Source: Roseibium litorale (GTDB lineage: Bacteria > Pseudomonadota > Alphaproteobacteria > Rhizobiales > Stappiaceae). Taken from it: a DNA stretch of 64,000 nt. The notes under the pieces were generated by a model. The model had not been told where the DNA came from. It searched no databases and worked only from the letters and a program-made list of their open reading frames with translations. The position numbers were made by a program, and so were the translations under genes. Positions 1 through 10,359 of the stretch are shown piece by piece. Numbering within the stretch: position 1 is the stretch's first letter; every line of letters starts with the position of its first letter. Where the stretch lies: the NCBI RefSeq assembly GCF_014842915.1, contig NZ_JACYXI010000001.1:434001-498000 (forward strand), written 5' to 3'.

Positions 1-91
1 ATTTGCAAATACCTTACAATACAATCAAAAACTGTACAATTTGGACCCGGTCAGAACCCTACGGGCAAAACAGTCATATCGGAGATGGATC

Positions 92-655
92 ATGGCAGAC
101 ACTTCTTCCAGCATGCGCGACATCCGCCAGAGGATCGTAGACAACTGGGGCTGGTTCCTGGCGCTCGGCATCTGCCTTCTGATCGGCGGCATGATCCTGA
201 TCGCCGCCCCGCTGGCGTCCTCCATCGCGATCACCCTGCTGATGGCAGCTGTTCTTCTGGTTGGCGGACTGGTCCAGATCTATCAGGCCCTCACGAGCAA
301 GAGTGGTGGCCGCCATTTGTGGAGCCTGATTACCGGCATCATCGCCGTCATCGGCGCCATCGTCATCTACACCAATCCGCTCGCAGGCACCTTTGCCTTG
401 ACCCTGGTCATTGCCGCCGTTTTCATTGCCCAAGGCATCAGCCAGCTTCTGCTAGGCTTCCAGCTGAAGCCCCATCAGGGCTGGCTCTGGGTGGTGACCG
501 CCGGTGCGGTCTCGCTGCTCGCAGGCGTCATGATCTGGATGGAACTCCCCGACTCCGCCGCCTGGGCCCTCGGCCTCGTCGCCGGTATCTCCGTCATGTT
601 CAACGGCTGGAGCTACATCGCGATTGCTTTGGCCGCACGGGCGGTGAAGGGGTGA
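92..655 (+). CDS. HdeD family (DUF308) membrane protein
   Basis: This is a 187-residue integral membrane protein of the HdeD/DUF308 type. Members have six hydrophobic helices, and E. coli HdeD is linked to acid resistance; the function here is not established. The sequence shows repeated hydrophobic helices (for example GWFLALGICLLIGGMILI near the N-terminus) with the paired-helix pattern of the family. I chose the ATG at 92 because GGAG sits 7 nt upstream. An upstream in-frame ATG at 41 lacks a good ribosome binding site. It stands alone, and its TGA stop codon forms the left edge of a small hairpin that is duplicated around the repeat element downstream. Confidence 0.85.
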   Translation: MADTSSSMRDIRQRIVDNWGWFLALGICLLIGGMILIAAPLASSIAITLLMAAVLLVGGLVQIYQALTSKSGGRHLWSLITGIIAVIGAIVIYTNPLAGTFALTLVIAAVFIAQGISQLLLGFQLKPHQGWLWVVTAGAVSLLAGVMIWMELPDSAAWALGLVAGISVMFNGWSYIAIALAARAVKG

Positions 656-875
656 TCCTCCGGATCATTCAAACTGCTGGCAAAGGTATAAACCTCTCGA
701 TCGTCATCCCGGCCAAGCGGAGCGCGAGCCGGGACCGGCGAGCCAAAGGATTAACGATTTCAAATAGTTGAATCCACAACTACCCCGACTCACCGGTCCT
801 GGATCTTCGCTTCGCTGCGTCCGGGAAGACGAATTGATAGATTTGTCATCAATCCCGCTGATCCTCCGGATCATT
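653..875. repeat. Palindromic dispersed element, copy 1, with flanking 17-bp direct repeats
   Basis: A 189-bp element (670-858) is bracketed by two perfect copies of TGATCCTCCGGATCATT (653-669 and 859-875). That 17-mer is itself a hairpin (TGATCC-TCC-GGATCA) and contains the hdeD stop codon. The element shares long blocks with a second copy at 5506-5692: the GTCATCCCGG-like left arm, the TTTCAAATAGTT centre, the CTTCGCTGCGTCCGGGA right arm and a GTCATCAATC right end. It resembles non-coding REP/MITE-like elements scattered in Rhizobiales. No protein is encoded. Confidence 0.8.
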
Positions 876-953
876 GCCTGGCAAGATCAATGACGGTCAA
901 ACCTGCCCGCTTCAGAGCGTGACAAGACATGAAAGCGGTGCCGCAGACGCTCT

Positions 954-1096
954 TCTCCCCCCTTGCGGGGGAGATGTCAGCGATAGCTGACAGAGGGGGG
1001 TAACGCTTCAGAATATTCAGCCGAATTGATATGCGAAGAGAGGCTGCTACCCCCCTCTGCCCCCATTTGGGGGCATCTCCCCCGCAAGGGGGGAGA
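954..1096. repeat. Long nested inverted repeat (Rhizobiales-type C/G-run palindrome)
   Basis: Two 49-nt arms, 954-1002 and 1048-1096, are inverted copies of each other at their outer and inner ends (TCTCCCCC/GGGGGAGA blocks and a CAGAGGGGGGTA block). Each carries a different small hairpin in the middle: GTCAGCGATAGCTGAC in the left arm and GCCCCCATTTGGGGGC in the right arm. A 45-nt spacer separates them. Similar C/G-run palindromes are common intergenic repeats in Rhizobiales. With copy 1 of the other repeat it fills the gene-free stretch 656-1157. Confidence 0.75.
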
Positions 1097-1157
1097 CGGG
1101 TGTACGCCGAACCTCTCACGTACAAATTCGGTATGCGAGGAAGATCCACACAAGCCT

Positions 1158-2906
1158 TTAGGTATTGATTAGATCGTCACCGTCAGCCGACGTATCCTCC
1201 TTGTCATCAAGCGCATCTTTGACTTCTTGCGCCCAGCGGCCAAGCCTGTCAAAGCCCTTAATCAACAGACCGAGCGCAACCACTTTCGGACCAATCCCGA
1301 CGACAAGACCAATCACAGCGACTTTAACTCCGGAATTTAAAAGGCCTGATAATGTTTTTGGTAAGTCAGCCCGAAAACGCTTCCATGTTTCGGCACCAAT
1401 ATCGTTCAACTCTTCACCACATCGCTTCCACACGGGTGAAACGAAATTTCTCACGTCGAGTGCTTGCAGTCCTGCGATCATTGAGCGTTTCTCGATAGCC
1501 TCAGCCTGAGCCCTCTCACCCCCTGCGCCTTCTATGATCGTCGTCAGATGCTGCTGCTCGGCGGATCCGTCTTTCAACGCCTCAACGGCGGATGCCCCAA
1601 CAAATGGAGACGCTTCCGCGATCGCTGTTAGCTCGTCGACCGCCTTCCGGAAGGCTTCATAGTTGCGCTCATCCACCTTGAAGCGCATTGCCAACCTGTT
1701 GGCCTCCATCGCGCGCAGCTTTGGATAGAGACTGATCAGATCTTCGGCGCTGGCCGCAAGATCTGCAACGAGCGCCCGAGTGGAGCGCTCCCGATCAGAT
1801 GCAGGATCGGCAAAGGCAGCGGCATCCGCTTCGAGCGCCCGGAAGCGCATCAGCAACCGGCCTTCGCGTATCTCTGCAGCTCTTCCTTGAATACAGTCCA
1901 GGAAAGACGACACCGAAGCGATCAGGCGGGGATCGGCGTGATTGCCCTTCAACCCTGACAATGCGGCAGATGCTTTTTCACGCAGCTCATCCAGGATATC
2001 TTCAGCGATCTCCGGATCAACCGGCGCTTCCCGCATTGGCTCGGCCTCAATCCGGTCATTCTGCCAGCCAAAAGTGTAAGGTGCAGGCCGCTGATCTAGA
2101 TCGAGCTGTTCCCTGGGGGCCGAATGCTCCGCAATCAGCTCCTTGATCCGGGCATTGACGGCTGCAGGCCCCTGCTCCCACAGGTCTTCCGGCAAGGTAA
2201 CCCGCGCGATTTCTAGAGGCTCATTTGCAGGACGCCCCTCAAGCCGGGCTTCGTACCAGTCGGTCCACACCTCCCAATCGTGGTTCGAACCAAGAAGATT
2301 GTCCCTAAGGCCAAGCCACAGATTTTGAACGTCTGAGGGCATCTCTCCGATCTGCCAAAGCGGTTCCCCGTGCACATTTCGCGATGCATTTACATGTCCG
2401 GAGTTGACGGAGAAGAAATCTTGGTCCCGCGCCATCGCAATGTGAGCTATGGTTTCACCGCTTGCTGCACCAACAACTTCACCGGTGTCTATCGACCTAA
2501 TTAAATCCTGAACCCAGCTATAAGCATCAATTGAAAAGTCCAATGATCTTTCAGCGGCTATCTTATGGAGCCTGCCAACCGATATCCCAGAAAGAGAACG
2601 AAATGATTGAATAACATCTATTCTTGGGCCTCTCCTCCACCAGGTGGATTCAAGATTCTTGACCTCGAACGTGACTTTCGGACTCACCAAAGTCCCAAAA
2701 TCATAGTTTACTAGAATAGCTGCTGCGGATCGAAAGAACCGCAAAGCCAAAAGCTCCACCTCTGACGCCACCGGCTCAGCTTGCCCAAGCATAACAAGAG
2801 GCAAAGCTCGCAACGCAGCTCTCGCGGCTATTACAGCTGCAACCTCGCGTGGTTGAGTATTAAGCCACGCTTCCATTTGCACCTTGTCAATTACCGGTTC
2901 CCGCAT
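1158..2906 (-). CDS. Hypothetical protein, 582 aa, helical with C-terminal hydrophobic segment
   Basis: I do not recognise a named family. The protein is mostly alpha-helical and charged, with Trp-rich motifs in the middle (EVWTDWYEARLEG near residue 215). Near the C-terminus a hydrophobic stretch (VAVIGLVVGIGPKVVALGLL) could be a membrane anchor or hairpin, followed by an acidic tail (DDKEDTSADGDD). The start at 2906 is supported by GGAG 5 nt upstream; the longer frame to 2990 has no good site. It is an orphan, divergent from the isocitrate dehydrogenase gene and next to dispersed repeats, and its base composition looks less GC-rich than its neighbours, so it may be a late arrival. Coding status is secure; function is unknown. 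Confidence 0.75.
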   Translation of the reverse strand: MREPVIDKVQMEAWLNTQPREVAAVIAARAALRALPLVMLGQAEPVASEVELLALRFFRSAAAILVNYDFGTLVSPKVTFEVKNLESTWWRRGPRIDVIQSFRSLSGISVGRLHKIAAERSLDFSIDAYSWVQDLIRSIDTGEVVGAASGETIAHIAMARDQDFFSVNSGHVNASRNVHGEPLWQIGEMPSDVQNLWLGLRDNLLGSNHDWEVWTDWYEARLEGRPANEPLEIARVTLPEDLWEQGPAAVNARIKELIAEHSAPREQLDLDQRPAPYTFGWQNDRIEAEPMREAPVDPEIAEDILDELREKASAALSGLKGNHADPRLIASVSSFLDCIQGRAAEIREGRLLMRFRALEADAAAFADPASDRERSTRALVADLAASAEDLISLYPKLRAMEANRLAMRFKVDERNYEAFRKAVDELTAIAEASPFVGASAVEALKDGSAEQQHLTTIIEGAGGERAQAEAIEKRSMIAGLQALDVRNFVSPVWKRCGEELNDIGAETWKRFRADLPKTLSGLLNSGVKVAVIGLVVGIGPKVVALGLLIKGFDRLGRWAQEVKDALDDKEDTSADGDDLINT

Positions 2907-5456
<2,550 letters not shown>

Positions 5457-5484
5457 TCAGGCTTATCTGCGCGAACAAACCCAA

Positions 5485-5504
5485 GGGGCGGCCACGGCTG
5501 CCCC
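5485..5504 (+). terminator. Hairpin after the monomeric icd gene (upstream copy, separated from its T-run)
   Basis: GGGGCGGCCACGGCTGCCCC can form an 8-bp stem with a CACG tetraloop, 28 nt after the stop codon. Here it is followed by TCAGG rather than a T-run. An identical hairpin at 5693-5712 is followed by TTTTCATTTT and would be the working terminator. The two copies flank the repeat element inserted between them. Confidence 0.65.
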
Positions 5505-5713
5505 TCAGGTTGCCTACACAGACACAAACCCTTCGATCGTCATCCCGGGCAAGCATCGCGCGACCCGGGACCGGTGAGCCAAAGAATAACGGTTTCAAAT
5601 AGTTAAAAACCGAAACACCTTGGCTCACCGGTCCCGGATCTCCGCTTCGCTGCGTCCGGGATGACAAATTTAAAGGTTAGTCATCAATCTCGGGGGCGGC
5701 CACGGCTGCCCCT
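5485..5713. repeat. Palindromic dispersed element, copy 2, with flanking 21-bp direct repeats
   Basis: A 187-bp element (5506-5692) is bracketed by perfect 21-bp copies of the icd terminator hairpin (5485-5505 and 5693-5713). Inside are nested inverted repeats: GTCATCCCGG at 5539-5548 against CCGGGATGAC at 5656-5665, and GACCGGTGAGCCAA at 5569-5582 against its exact complement at 5620-5633. Layout, ends and core match copy 1 at 653-875. The right ends agree closely (GTCATCAATC then C or T then CG). It is non-coding. Confidence 0.82.
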
Positions 5714-5748
5714 TTTCATTTTCAAAGAGCCACCGGAAAGGGCCTGCC

Positions 5749-6450
5749 ATGCAGAGTGCTGTGAAAGCAATCCTCTTCGACAAGGACGGCACGCTCCTCG
5801 ACTTTGATGCAACCTGGGCATCCGTGAACGAGGCAGCAGCTCTGTTTGCCGCCCAAAGTGACCAAGCCTTTGCGGAAGACCTGCTCAGGATCGCCGGAAT
5901 GGATCCGGTCAGCCGGAAGACGGCAGGCGGCTCTCTCTTCGCGGCGGGAAATTCTGAGGAAATCGTGGAGGCCTGGGTTGCAGCCGGGGCGAAGTTTCAA
6001 AGGGATGCGCTGCGCCGCGGACTCGACCGGCTGTTCACCCGTAGCATGGATGCCGCTGCGGTTCTGCCCGGCATCCCGGAGGCGCTTGAAAGTCTCAGGA
6101 CCTCAGGGTTCCGTTTGGGCGTTGCAAGCAGCGACAGCGAAGGCGCAATCCGGACCTTTCTGGAGGCGTCAGGTCTCGTCGGCCAGATCGAATTCATCGC
6201 CGGCTATGACAGCGGCCACGGTCCCAAGCCGGAGCCGGGCATGGTTCACGCCTTCGCCAGGCATCTGGATCTCGCGCCATCGGCCATCGCCATGGTGGGC
6301 GACAACACCCATGATCTGGAGATGGCCAGAGCTGCAGATGCCGGACTGGCGGTGGGAGTGCTTTCCGGCACCGGCACCAGAGCGGAGCTTGAGCTCCTCT
6401 CTGATCACCTTCTGCAAAGCGTTGCCGATTTGCCTAAGCTTCTGACGTGA
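5749..6450 (+). CDS. HAD-superfamily hydrolase, phosphoglycolate phosphatase-like
   Basis: A 233-residue haloacid dehalogenase-type phosphatase. All four HAD motifs are visible: the nucleophile motif DKDGT (residues 11-15), the motif II serine in ASSDSE, the motif III lysine in GPKPEP, and the motif IV acidic residues in VGDNTHD. The helical cap between motifs I and II is typical of the Gph/PGP subgroup. Its substrate cannot be read from sequence; 2-phosphoglycolate or a similar small phosphoester is plausible. Its 3' end overlaps by 17 nt, tail to tail, the end of the aldo/keto reductase gene on the other strand. Confidence 0.88.
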   Translation: MQSAVKAILFDKDGTLLDFDATWASVNEAAALFAAQSDQAFAEDLLRIAGMDPVSRKTAGGSLFAAGNSEEIVEAWVAAGAKFQRDALRRGLDRLFTRSMDAAAVLPGIPEALESLRTSGFRLGVASSDSEGAIRTFLEASGLVGQIEFIAGYDSGHGPKPEPGMVHAFARHLDLAPSAIAMVGDNTHDLEMARAADAGLAVGVLSGTGTRAELELLSDHLLQSVADLPKLLT

Positions 6451-7443
6451 AGACTTCCGTTTCAACGTCGGCCTGCTGGGCCGCGCTGTAGCGGGCGCCC
6501 TTGACAGTATTCTGATTGATCAAGGCATTCAGCTTCGCCAAGATCTCGCGAGACAGAGAGATCTCGCCAGCCCGGAAGTTTTCTTTCAGGTGATCCACAC
6601 GGGTGGTGCCGGGAATGGCGACCACATGCTCGCCCTGGGCCAGAACCCAGGCAATCGCGAGTTCCGCCATGGAGCACCCCGCCTCTTCGGCGATCTTGCC
6701 GTAGTCCCGCAGAAGCTCAAGATTCTTGGCATAGGTTTCCGGCGCGAAGCGCGGCATGGACCGGCGCATGTCCTTGTCATCGGGATGTAGAACGGCGTCC
6801 ATACCATGTTTGCCGGTCAGAAACGCCCTCGCCAGCGGCGAGAAGGCGACGAACGTCACCCCCAGCTCCCGGCAGGCTTCCAGCGTTGCGATTTCCGGAT
6901 TGCGGGTCCAGAGCGAATATTCCGACTGAAGCGCCGCCACCGGATGCACCGCATGAGCACGCCGCAGGGTCTGAGCCGAGACCTCCGACAGGCCATAAGA
7001 ACGGATCTTGCCTTCACGGATCAGTTCGGCAAAAGCCCCGGCGCTCTCCTCTATGGGAACGCTCTTGTCCAGCCGGTGTAGATAATAAAGGTCGATCACA
7101 TCCGTCTTGAGGCGCTTGAGACTGGCCTCGCAGGCCGCCTTGATCCGCTCCGGACGCCCGTCAATGTCGCGGGACGCCCCATTTGTGCCGGGATAAAGAC
7201 CGCATTTGGAGGCAAGGAAAATAGTGTCGCGCCGTGCGCCAAGCGTGTCGCCAAGAACGGTCTCACTAACCCCGGCCCCATAAATGGTCGCCGTATCGAA
7301 ATGGGTGTAGCCCAGATCCAGCGCGGCGTTCAGCAAGGCTGAGGCCTCTCTTGCCGCCAGCGTGTTCCGTAGCCGTGAGCGTAATTCATGCAGCCGAGAC
7401 CGACGGCGGTAACGTCGGAAGAGCCAATTTTGCGCAATGTCAT
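6434..7443 (-). pseudogene. Aldo/keto reductase gene with a single-base frameshift near its 5' end
   Basis: The frame running from about 7365 down to 6434 encodes most of an aldo/keto reductase: HFDTATIYG (catalytic Asp and Tyr), a SKCG lysine, DLYYLHRLD, and the NADP-binding IPGTTR segment. The missing N-terminal beta strand is found in another frame directly upstream. From an ATG at 7443 it reads MTLRKIGSSDVTAVGLGCMN then YAHGYG, exactly the start expected for this family. The frames join only if one base is missing around 7360-7372. The full span of 1010 nt is one short of a multiple of three. Either the gene is broken (or expressed only from an internal start) or the assembly lost a base. 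Confidence 0.8.
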
Positions 7444-7485
7444 GGAATTCAGAATCCCGGAGAGAAAAAGTAGGAGAGGCACTGA

Positions 7486-7551
7486 CTATAGCAGCTTCTC
7501 GAAAAAGAAGTCTGGATAGGGATCGTCAACGAGACGGTTGACTTGGTTCAA
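7486..7551 (-). pseudogene. Remnant of a second GNAT acetyltransferase 3' end
   Basis: Read on the minus strand, these 22 codons encode VNRLVDDPYPDFFFEKLL and a stop. This parallels the C-terminus of the MarR-GNAT protein at 8670-9542 (IDRFNDDPYPDFFFEKIL). The last 33 bp of coding match (7495-7527) is identical to 8679-8711, then identity decays upstream. Nothing else of the gene is present, so it is a fragment left by duplication or recombination. The HxlR/LysE pair lies between the two copies. Confidence 0.7.
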
Positions 7552-7594
7552 TGTCCCACACGGCAGACATTCACCGCCACGGTCCAATGCCAGG

Positions 7595-7957
7595 CTATCG
7601 CTCATTGTTTTCCGCCACGGTGTCTTCTGTCACATTCCGCCCCCATATCTTCGCCCAAGCGCCCAAGGGAACGAGCAAATCATAAAGCTCCTGCCCGAGG
7701 TCTGTCGTCACATACCCCTCGCCAGTTCTGGTGACCAATTGCGCCTCTCTCAGCTCGGCAAGCCGCTTGTTCAGAACGGCAGGGGAAATCGTCTCGCAAC
7801 GCTCTTGAAGCTCTCGGAAGGTAGCGGGTTCGACCTCGTGCAGGGTCCACAAAACCCCCATCGCCCAACGGCGACCAAGCAGATCGAACAACGCCATGAT
7901 CGGCGCGCCGCTGCGCGAACCGCGTACTGGTGTTCCAGGAATTGGAATTTTCGCCAT
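7595..7957 (-). CDS. HxlR-family winged-helix transcriptional regulator
   Basis: A 120-residue DNA-binding regulator of the HxlR type. The winged-helix core is visible: FDLLGRRWAMGVLWTLHE, then the recognition region RFRELQ-like FRELQERCETISPAVLNKRL, then LREAQLVTRTGEGYV with the wing turn, and DLGQELYDLLVPL. It is divergent from a LysE-type exporter 78 nt away, the usual layout for a regulator controlling its neighbour. An inverted repeat between them is a candidate operator. The inducer is unknown. Confidence 0.87.
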   Translation of the reverse strand: MAKIPIPGTPVRGSRSGAPIMALFDLLGRRWAMGVLWTLHEVEPATFRELQERCETISPAVLNKRLAELREAQLVTRTGEGYVTTDLGQELYDLLVPLGAWAKIWGRNVTEDTVAENNER

Positions 7958-7976
7958 CTCGCCACGCTACGTTTTT

Positions 7977-8005
7977 AATAGCAAACCATTCTGCTTTCTG
8001 CTATT
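7977..8005. promoter_or_regulatory. Inverted repeat between the HxlR regulator and the LysE exporter
   Basis: AATAGCA (7977-7983) and TGCTATT (7999-8005) form a perfect 7-bp inverted repeat with a 15-nt spacer in the 78-nt divergent intergenic region. Its place fits an HxlR operator controlling both genes. This is inferred from position and symmetry only. Confidence 0.45.
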
Positions 8006-8035
8006 GAATATAGAGCAGATATCAGGAGAGAGCCA

Positions 8036-8650
8036 GTGAACTATCATCTTTGGTTGGCCTTCGCCGCAGCAAGCGCTGCCCTATTGGCCTTGCCCGGCCC
8101 CACCGTCACCGTGGTCGTTGGTCATGCCGTTTCCGGCGGCAGGCGCAGCGCGTTGGCCACAGTCCCCGGTGTGGTTCTGGGAGACTTTGCGGCGATGACG
8201 ATCTCACTCCTCGGCGCGGGGAGCGTTCTCGCCGCCTCCGCCACTCTGTTCACAGCTCTCAAACTGGCAGGCGCGGCCTATCTGGTTTGGCTGGGCCTGG
8301 GGCTAATTAGAAGGAAGACGATAAGCATAGCGCCAGACGCATGCCATCCCGCCCGCAGCAATCGTGCAATCTTCTGGAACTGCTTTCTAGTGACGGCCTT
8401 CAACCCGAAAGACATTGTCTTTTTCGTCGCCTTTCTCCCGCAGTTTCTTGACCCGTCACGTCCCATGGCAACCCAAATGGTCGTATTGGAAGCAACATTT
8501 CTGACCATGGTCGGGATAAATATCCTGCTCTGGAGCCTCGCGGCCGGGCAGCTCAAGATTTTCCTGTCCCGTCCGAGCCATGGCACGCTCTTGAACCGGA
8601 TCAGCGGCTCGATCTTGATTGGAGCCGGCATTCTGACTGCCCGCGCCTAA
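8036..8650 (+). CDS. LysE/RhtB-family amino acid or metabolite exporter
   Basis: A 204-residue inner-membrane exporter of the LysE/RhtB superfamily with about six hydrophobic helices. Family signatures are LALPGPTVTVVVGHAVSGGR near the N-terminus, GAAYLVWLGLGLIR, and the central AFNPKDIVFFVAFLPQFL. The start is GTG at 8036, preceded by AGGAGAG about 7 nt upstream. It is probably controlled by the divergent HxlR regulator. The substrate (homoserine, threonine or another small molecule) cannot be determined from sequence. Confidence 0.88.
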   Translation: MNYHLWLAFAAASAALLALPGPTVTVVVGHAVSGGRRSALATVPGVVLGDFAAMTISLLGAGSVLAASATLFTALKLAGAAYLVWLGLGLIRRKTISIAPDACHPARSNRAIFWNCFLVTAFNPKDIVFFVAFLPQFLDPSRPMATQMVVLEATFLTMVGINILLWSLAAGQLKIFLSRPSHGTLLNRISGSILIGAGILTARA

Positions 8651-8669
8651 ACAATGTCCATCAAAGGAA

Positions 8670-9542
8670 CTACAGTATCTTCTCGAAAAAGAAGTCTGGA
8701 TAGGGATCGTCGTTGAAGCGGTCGATCTCGGTCCAGCCTTCCTTGCGGTAGAAGTTCACCGCCTCCGGCAGTGCCTTGTTGGTGTCAAGGCGCAGCACCT
8801 TGATGCCAATCTCCCGCGCAGCCTCTTCCGTCTTCGCCATCAGCTTGCGGGCGAGACCCAGCCCTCTGGCAGCCGGAGACACCCACAGGCGCTTGATTTC
8901 CGCATAACCCTTGTCCGTGCCCTTCAGACCGACGCAGCCAACCGGCAAGCCGTCTGACATGGTGACAAAAAACACGCCTTTGGGCCGCATCATGCTTTCA
9001 GCATCCGGATCCGCCGACAAGGACACTTGAAAGCCCCCTTCGAAGCGGCGGTCGAGTTCCGCATAATATTCTTCAAGACAATAGCGGGCAGTCTGCGAGC
9101 GCGGATCCACCTCCTCGAAAGACCAGCGATTCCGGTCAAGGGCAGAGGCAATGAGGTCCATCGCCTCGAGTAAGGCTTGCGGATGGGCATGGGTGCCAAG
9201 CAGCTTTTCCGCGCGCTCATTAGACAGCTGCTCATAGACCGAGAACTCGGCCTCTCCGGCCGGGGTGAGCACTGCCCGGCGCTTGCGCGCGTCCTCCGGG
9301 TCAGCGGTCAGCTCGATCAGTTTCTCCTCCTCCAGCGAGCGCAGGAGCCGGCTCATCAGACCGGAATCGAGAGCAAGATAGGCGCGGATCGCGGCGACAT
9401 CCGTGCGGCCCTGACCAATGGCATTGAGAACACGGGCCGCGCCAAGCGGGCGTCCGCGTCCAAGAAAAGACGTATCCAGAGCCCCGACCTCTGAGGTCAC
9501 GGCGCGGCTGAAGCGGCGGAAACGGGAGATATCGTTCAACAT
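8670..9542 (-). CDS. Fusion of MarR-type regulator and GNAT N-acetyltransferase
   Basis: A 290-residue two-domain protein. Residues about 1-140 form a MarR winged helix (LGAARVLNAIG, LDSGLMSRLLRSLEEEKLIEL, and the wing DPEDARKRRAVLTPAG). Residues about 150-290 form a GNAT domain with the acetyl-CoA loop (VSPAARGLGLARKLM) and a C-terminal YRKEGWTEIDRF strand. This architecture is a known family, often autoregulated. A 14-bp palindrome lies 8-21 bp upstream of the start and would fit as its operator. The acetyl acceptor is unknown. Its 3' end is duplicated near 7495. Confidence 0.9.
   Translation of the reverse strand: MLNDISRFRRFSRAVTSEVGALDTSFLGRGRPLGAARVLNAIGQGRTDVAAIRAYLALDSGLMSRLLRSLEEEKLIELTADPEDARKRRAVLTPAGEAEFSVYEQLSNERAEKLLGTHAHPQALLEAMDLIASALDRNRWSFEEVDPRSQTARYCLEEYYAELDRRFEGGFQVSLSADPDAESMMRPKGVFFVTMSDGLPVGCVGLKGTDKGYAEIKRLWVSPAARGLGLARKLMAKTEEAAREIGIKVLRLDTNKALPEAVNFYRKEGWTEIDRFNDDPYPDFFFEKIL
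8679..8711. repeat. 33-bp exact repeat, partner of 7495-7527
   Basis: The 33 bp at the 3' end of the MarR-GNAT gene are repeated exactly and in the same orientation at 7495-7527. The two copies bracket a 1.15-kb block holding the HxlR regulator and the LysE exporter. This suggests that the pair arrived by recombination within a GNAT gene end, leaving a fragment on the far side. Confidence 0.7.
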
Positions 9543-9549
9543 GATTTAC

Positions 9550-9563
9550 CTGACTTTAGTCAG
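9550..9563. promoter_or_regulatory. Candidate MarR operator
   Basis: CTGACTTTAGTCAG is a 5-bp inverted repeat with a 4-nt centre, lying just before the start codon of the MarR-GNAT gene. Position and symmetry fit autorepression by the MarR domain. No experimental support is available from sequence. Confidence 0.5.
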
Positions 9564-9818
9564 ATAAAATGATTTGTCAATCAAACCCTGTAACTGGCTC
9601 AAATCCGGTCCGCAAGGAGCTGGAATCCTTCTGAGCTCTTGACGTCAAACATGCTGCAATGCAATATAGACGTGCCGAAAAATGTAAGACCGGTTGGTTA
9701 TCCCGGTCACCGCTCTTGCGGGATTTAGTCGATTTTTTTCGAACCCACGGCGTTCCGAACAATCCGGGGCGCTGTCGTTTTTCAAGGCGCAGCTCCCCTT
9801 ACAGATAAAGAATGCGCA

Positions 9819-10067
9819 ATGCAGGACAGCAAAAAACTCGTCTTTCTCGCCCAGATTTTCATCTCCGCCTTCATGGCCATTCTCATGACCGGCATAATGG
9901 GATTTATGCATGCCGCCTTCAGCGAGAACTGGCTTGTTGAATGGGGAATGAGCTTTCTGACCGCCTGGCCGGTCGCCTTCGTGCTGTCGATGATCGTCGG
10001 ACCACTCAGCTTTCGGATCGCAATGTTTATCCTGAGGCACATGCCGCAGGCCACTCCAGAGAGCTAA
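9819..10067 (+). CDS. Small DUF2798-like membrane protein
   Basis: An 82-residue protein with two hydrophobic helices (FLAQIFISAFMAILMTGIMGF and WPVAFVLSMIVGPLSFRIAMFIL), matching the DUF2798 pattern in which a first helix is followed by NWL-x-W-x3-F-x3-WPVAF. The function of the family is unknown. The ribosome binding site is weak. The 292 nt between its stop and gcd show no further gene. Confidence 0.75.
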   Translation: MQDSKKLVFLAQIFISAFMAILMTGIMGFMHAAFSENWLVEWGMSFLTAWPVAFVLSMIVGPLSFRIAMFILRHMPQATPES

Positions 10068-10359
10068 CCAGGAAAAGGTCAGGAGCTGGCCTGAAACTGG
10101 AACGGCCTCAGAGGCAGGACCGTGTATTTGCTGCGAACCATAAGAAGTGCCTTTGCCCGTCCATCAAAGGGCCAAGGCGCGCAGGTTCCATATTTCGCCA
10201 CATTTGACGGAACTTTCGGCGCGCCAAGCCGTTTCACCTAGACAGGGGCCGGACATCTTCCTCGTTGCTGCAGGCATTTCCTTTCCAAATCCCCGCAGTG
10301 TTCCGGCTCAAACGGAGACAACCGGCAGACGCCGGTCCTGACTGTTCCGGGATTTTAAA

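Noticed and set aside
954..1096. C/G-run palindromes as a CRISPR array or rho-independent terminator
   Set aside because: There are only two inverted arms and no regular spacer repeats; no T-run follows on either strand.
9590..9610. A T-arm-like stem (ACTGG-CTCAAAT-CCGGT) suggesting a tRNA 3' end
   Set aside because: No acceptor stem, D arm or anticodon arm can be drawn around it and no CCA follows; at best it is a fragment.
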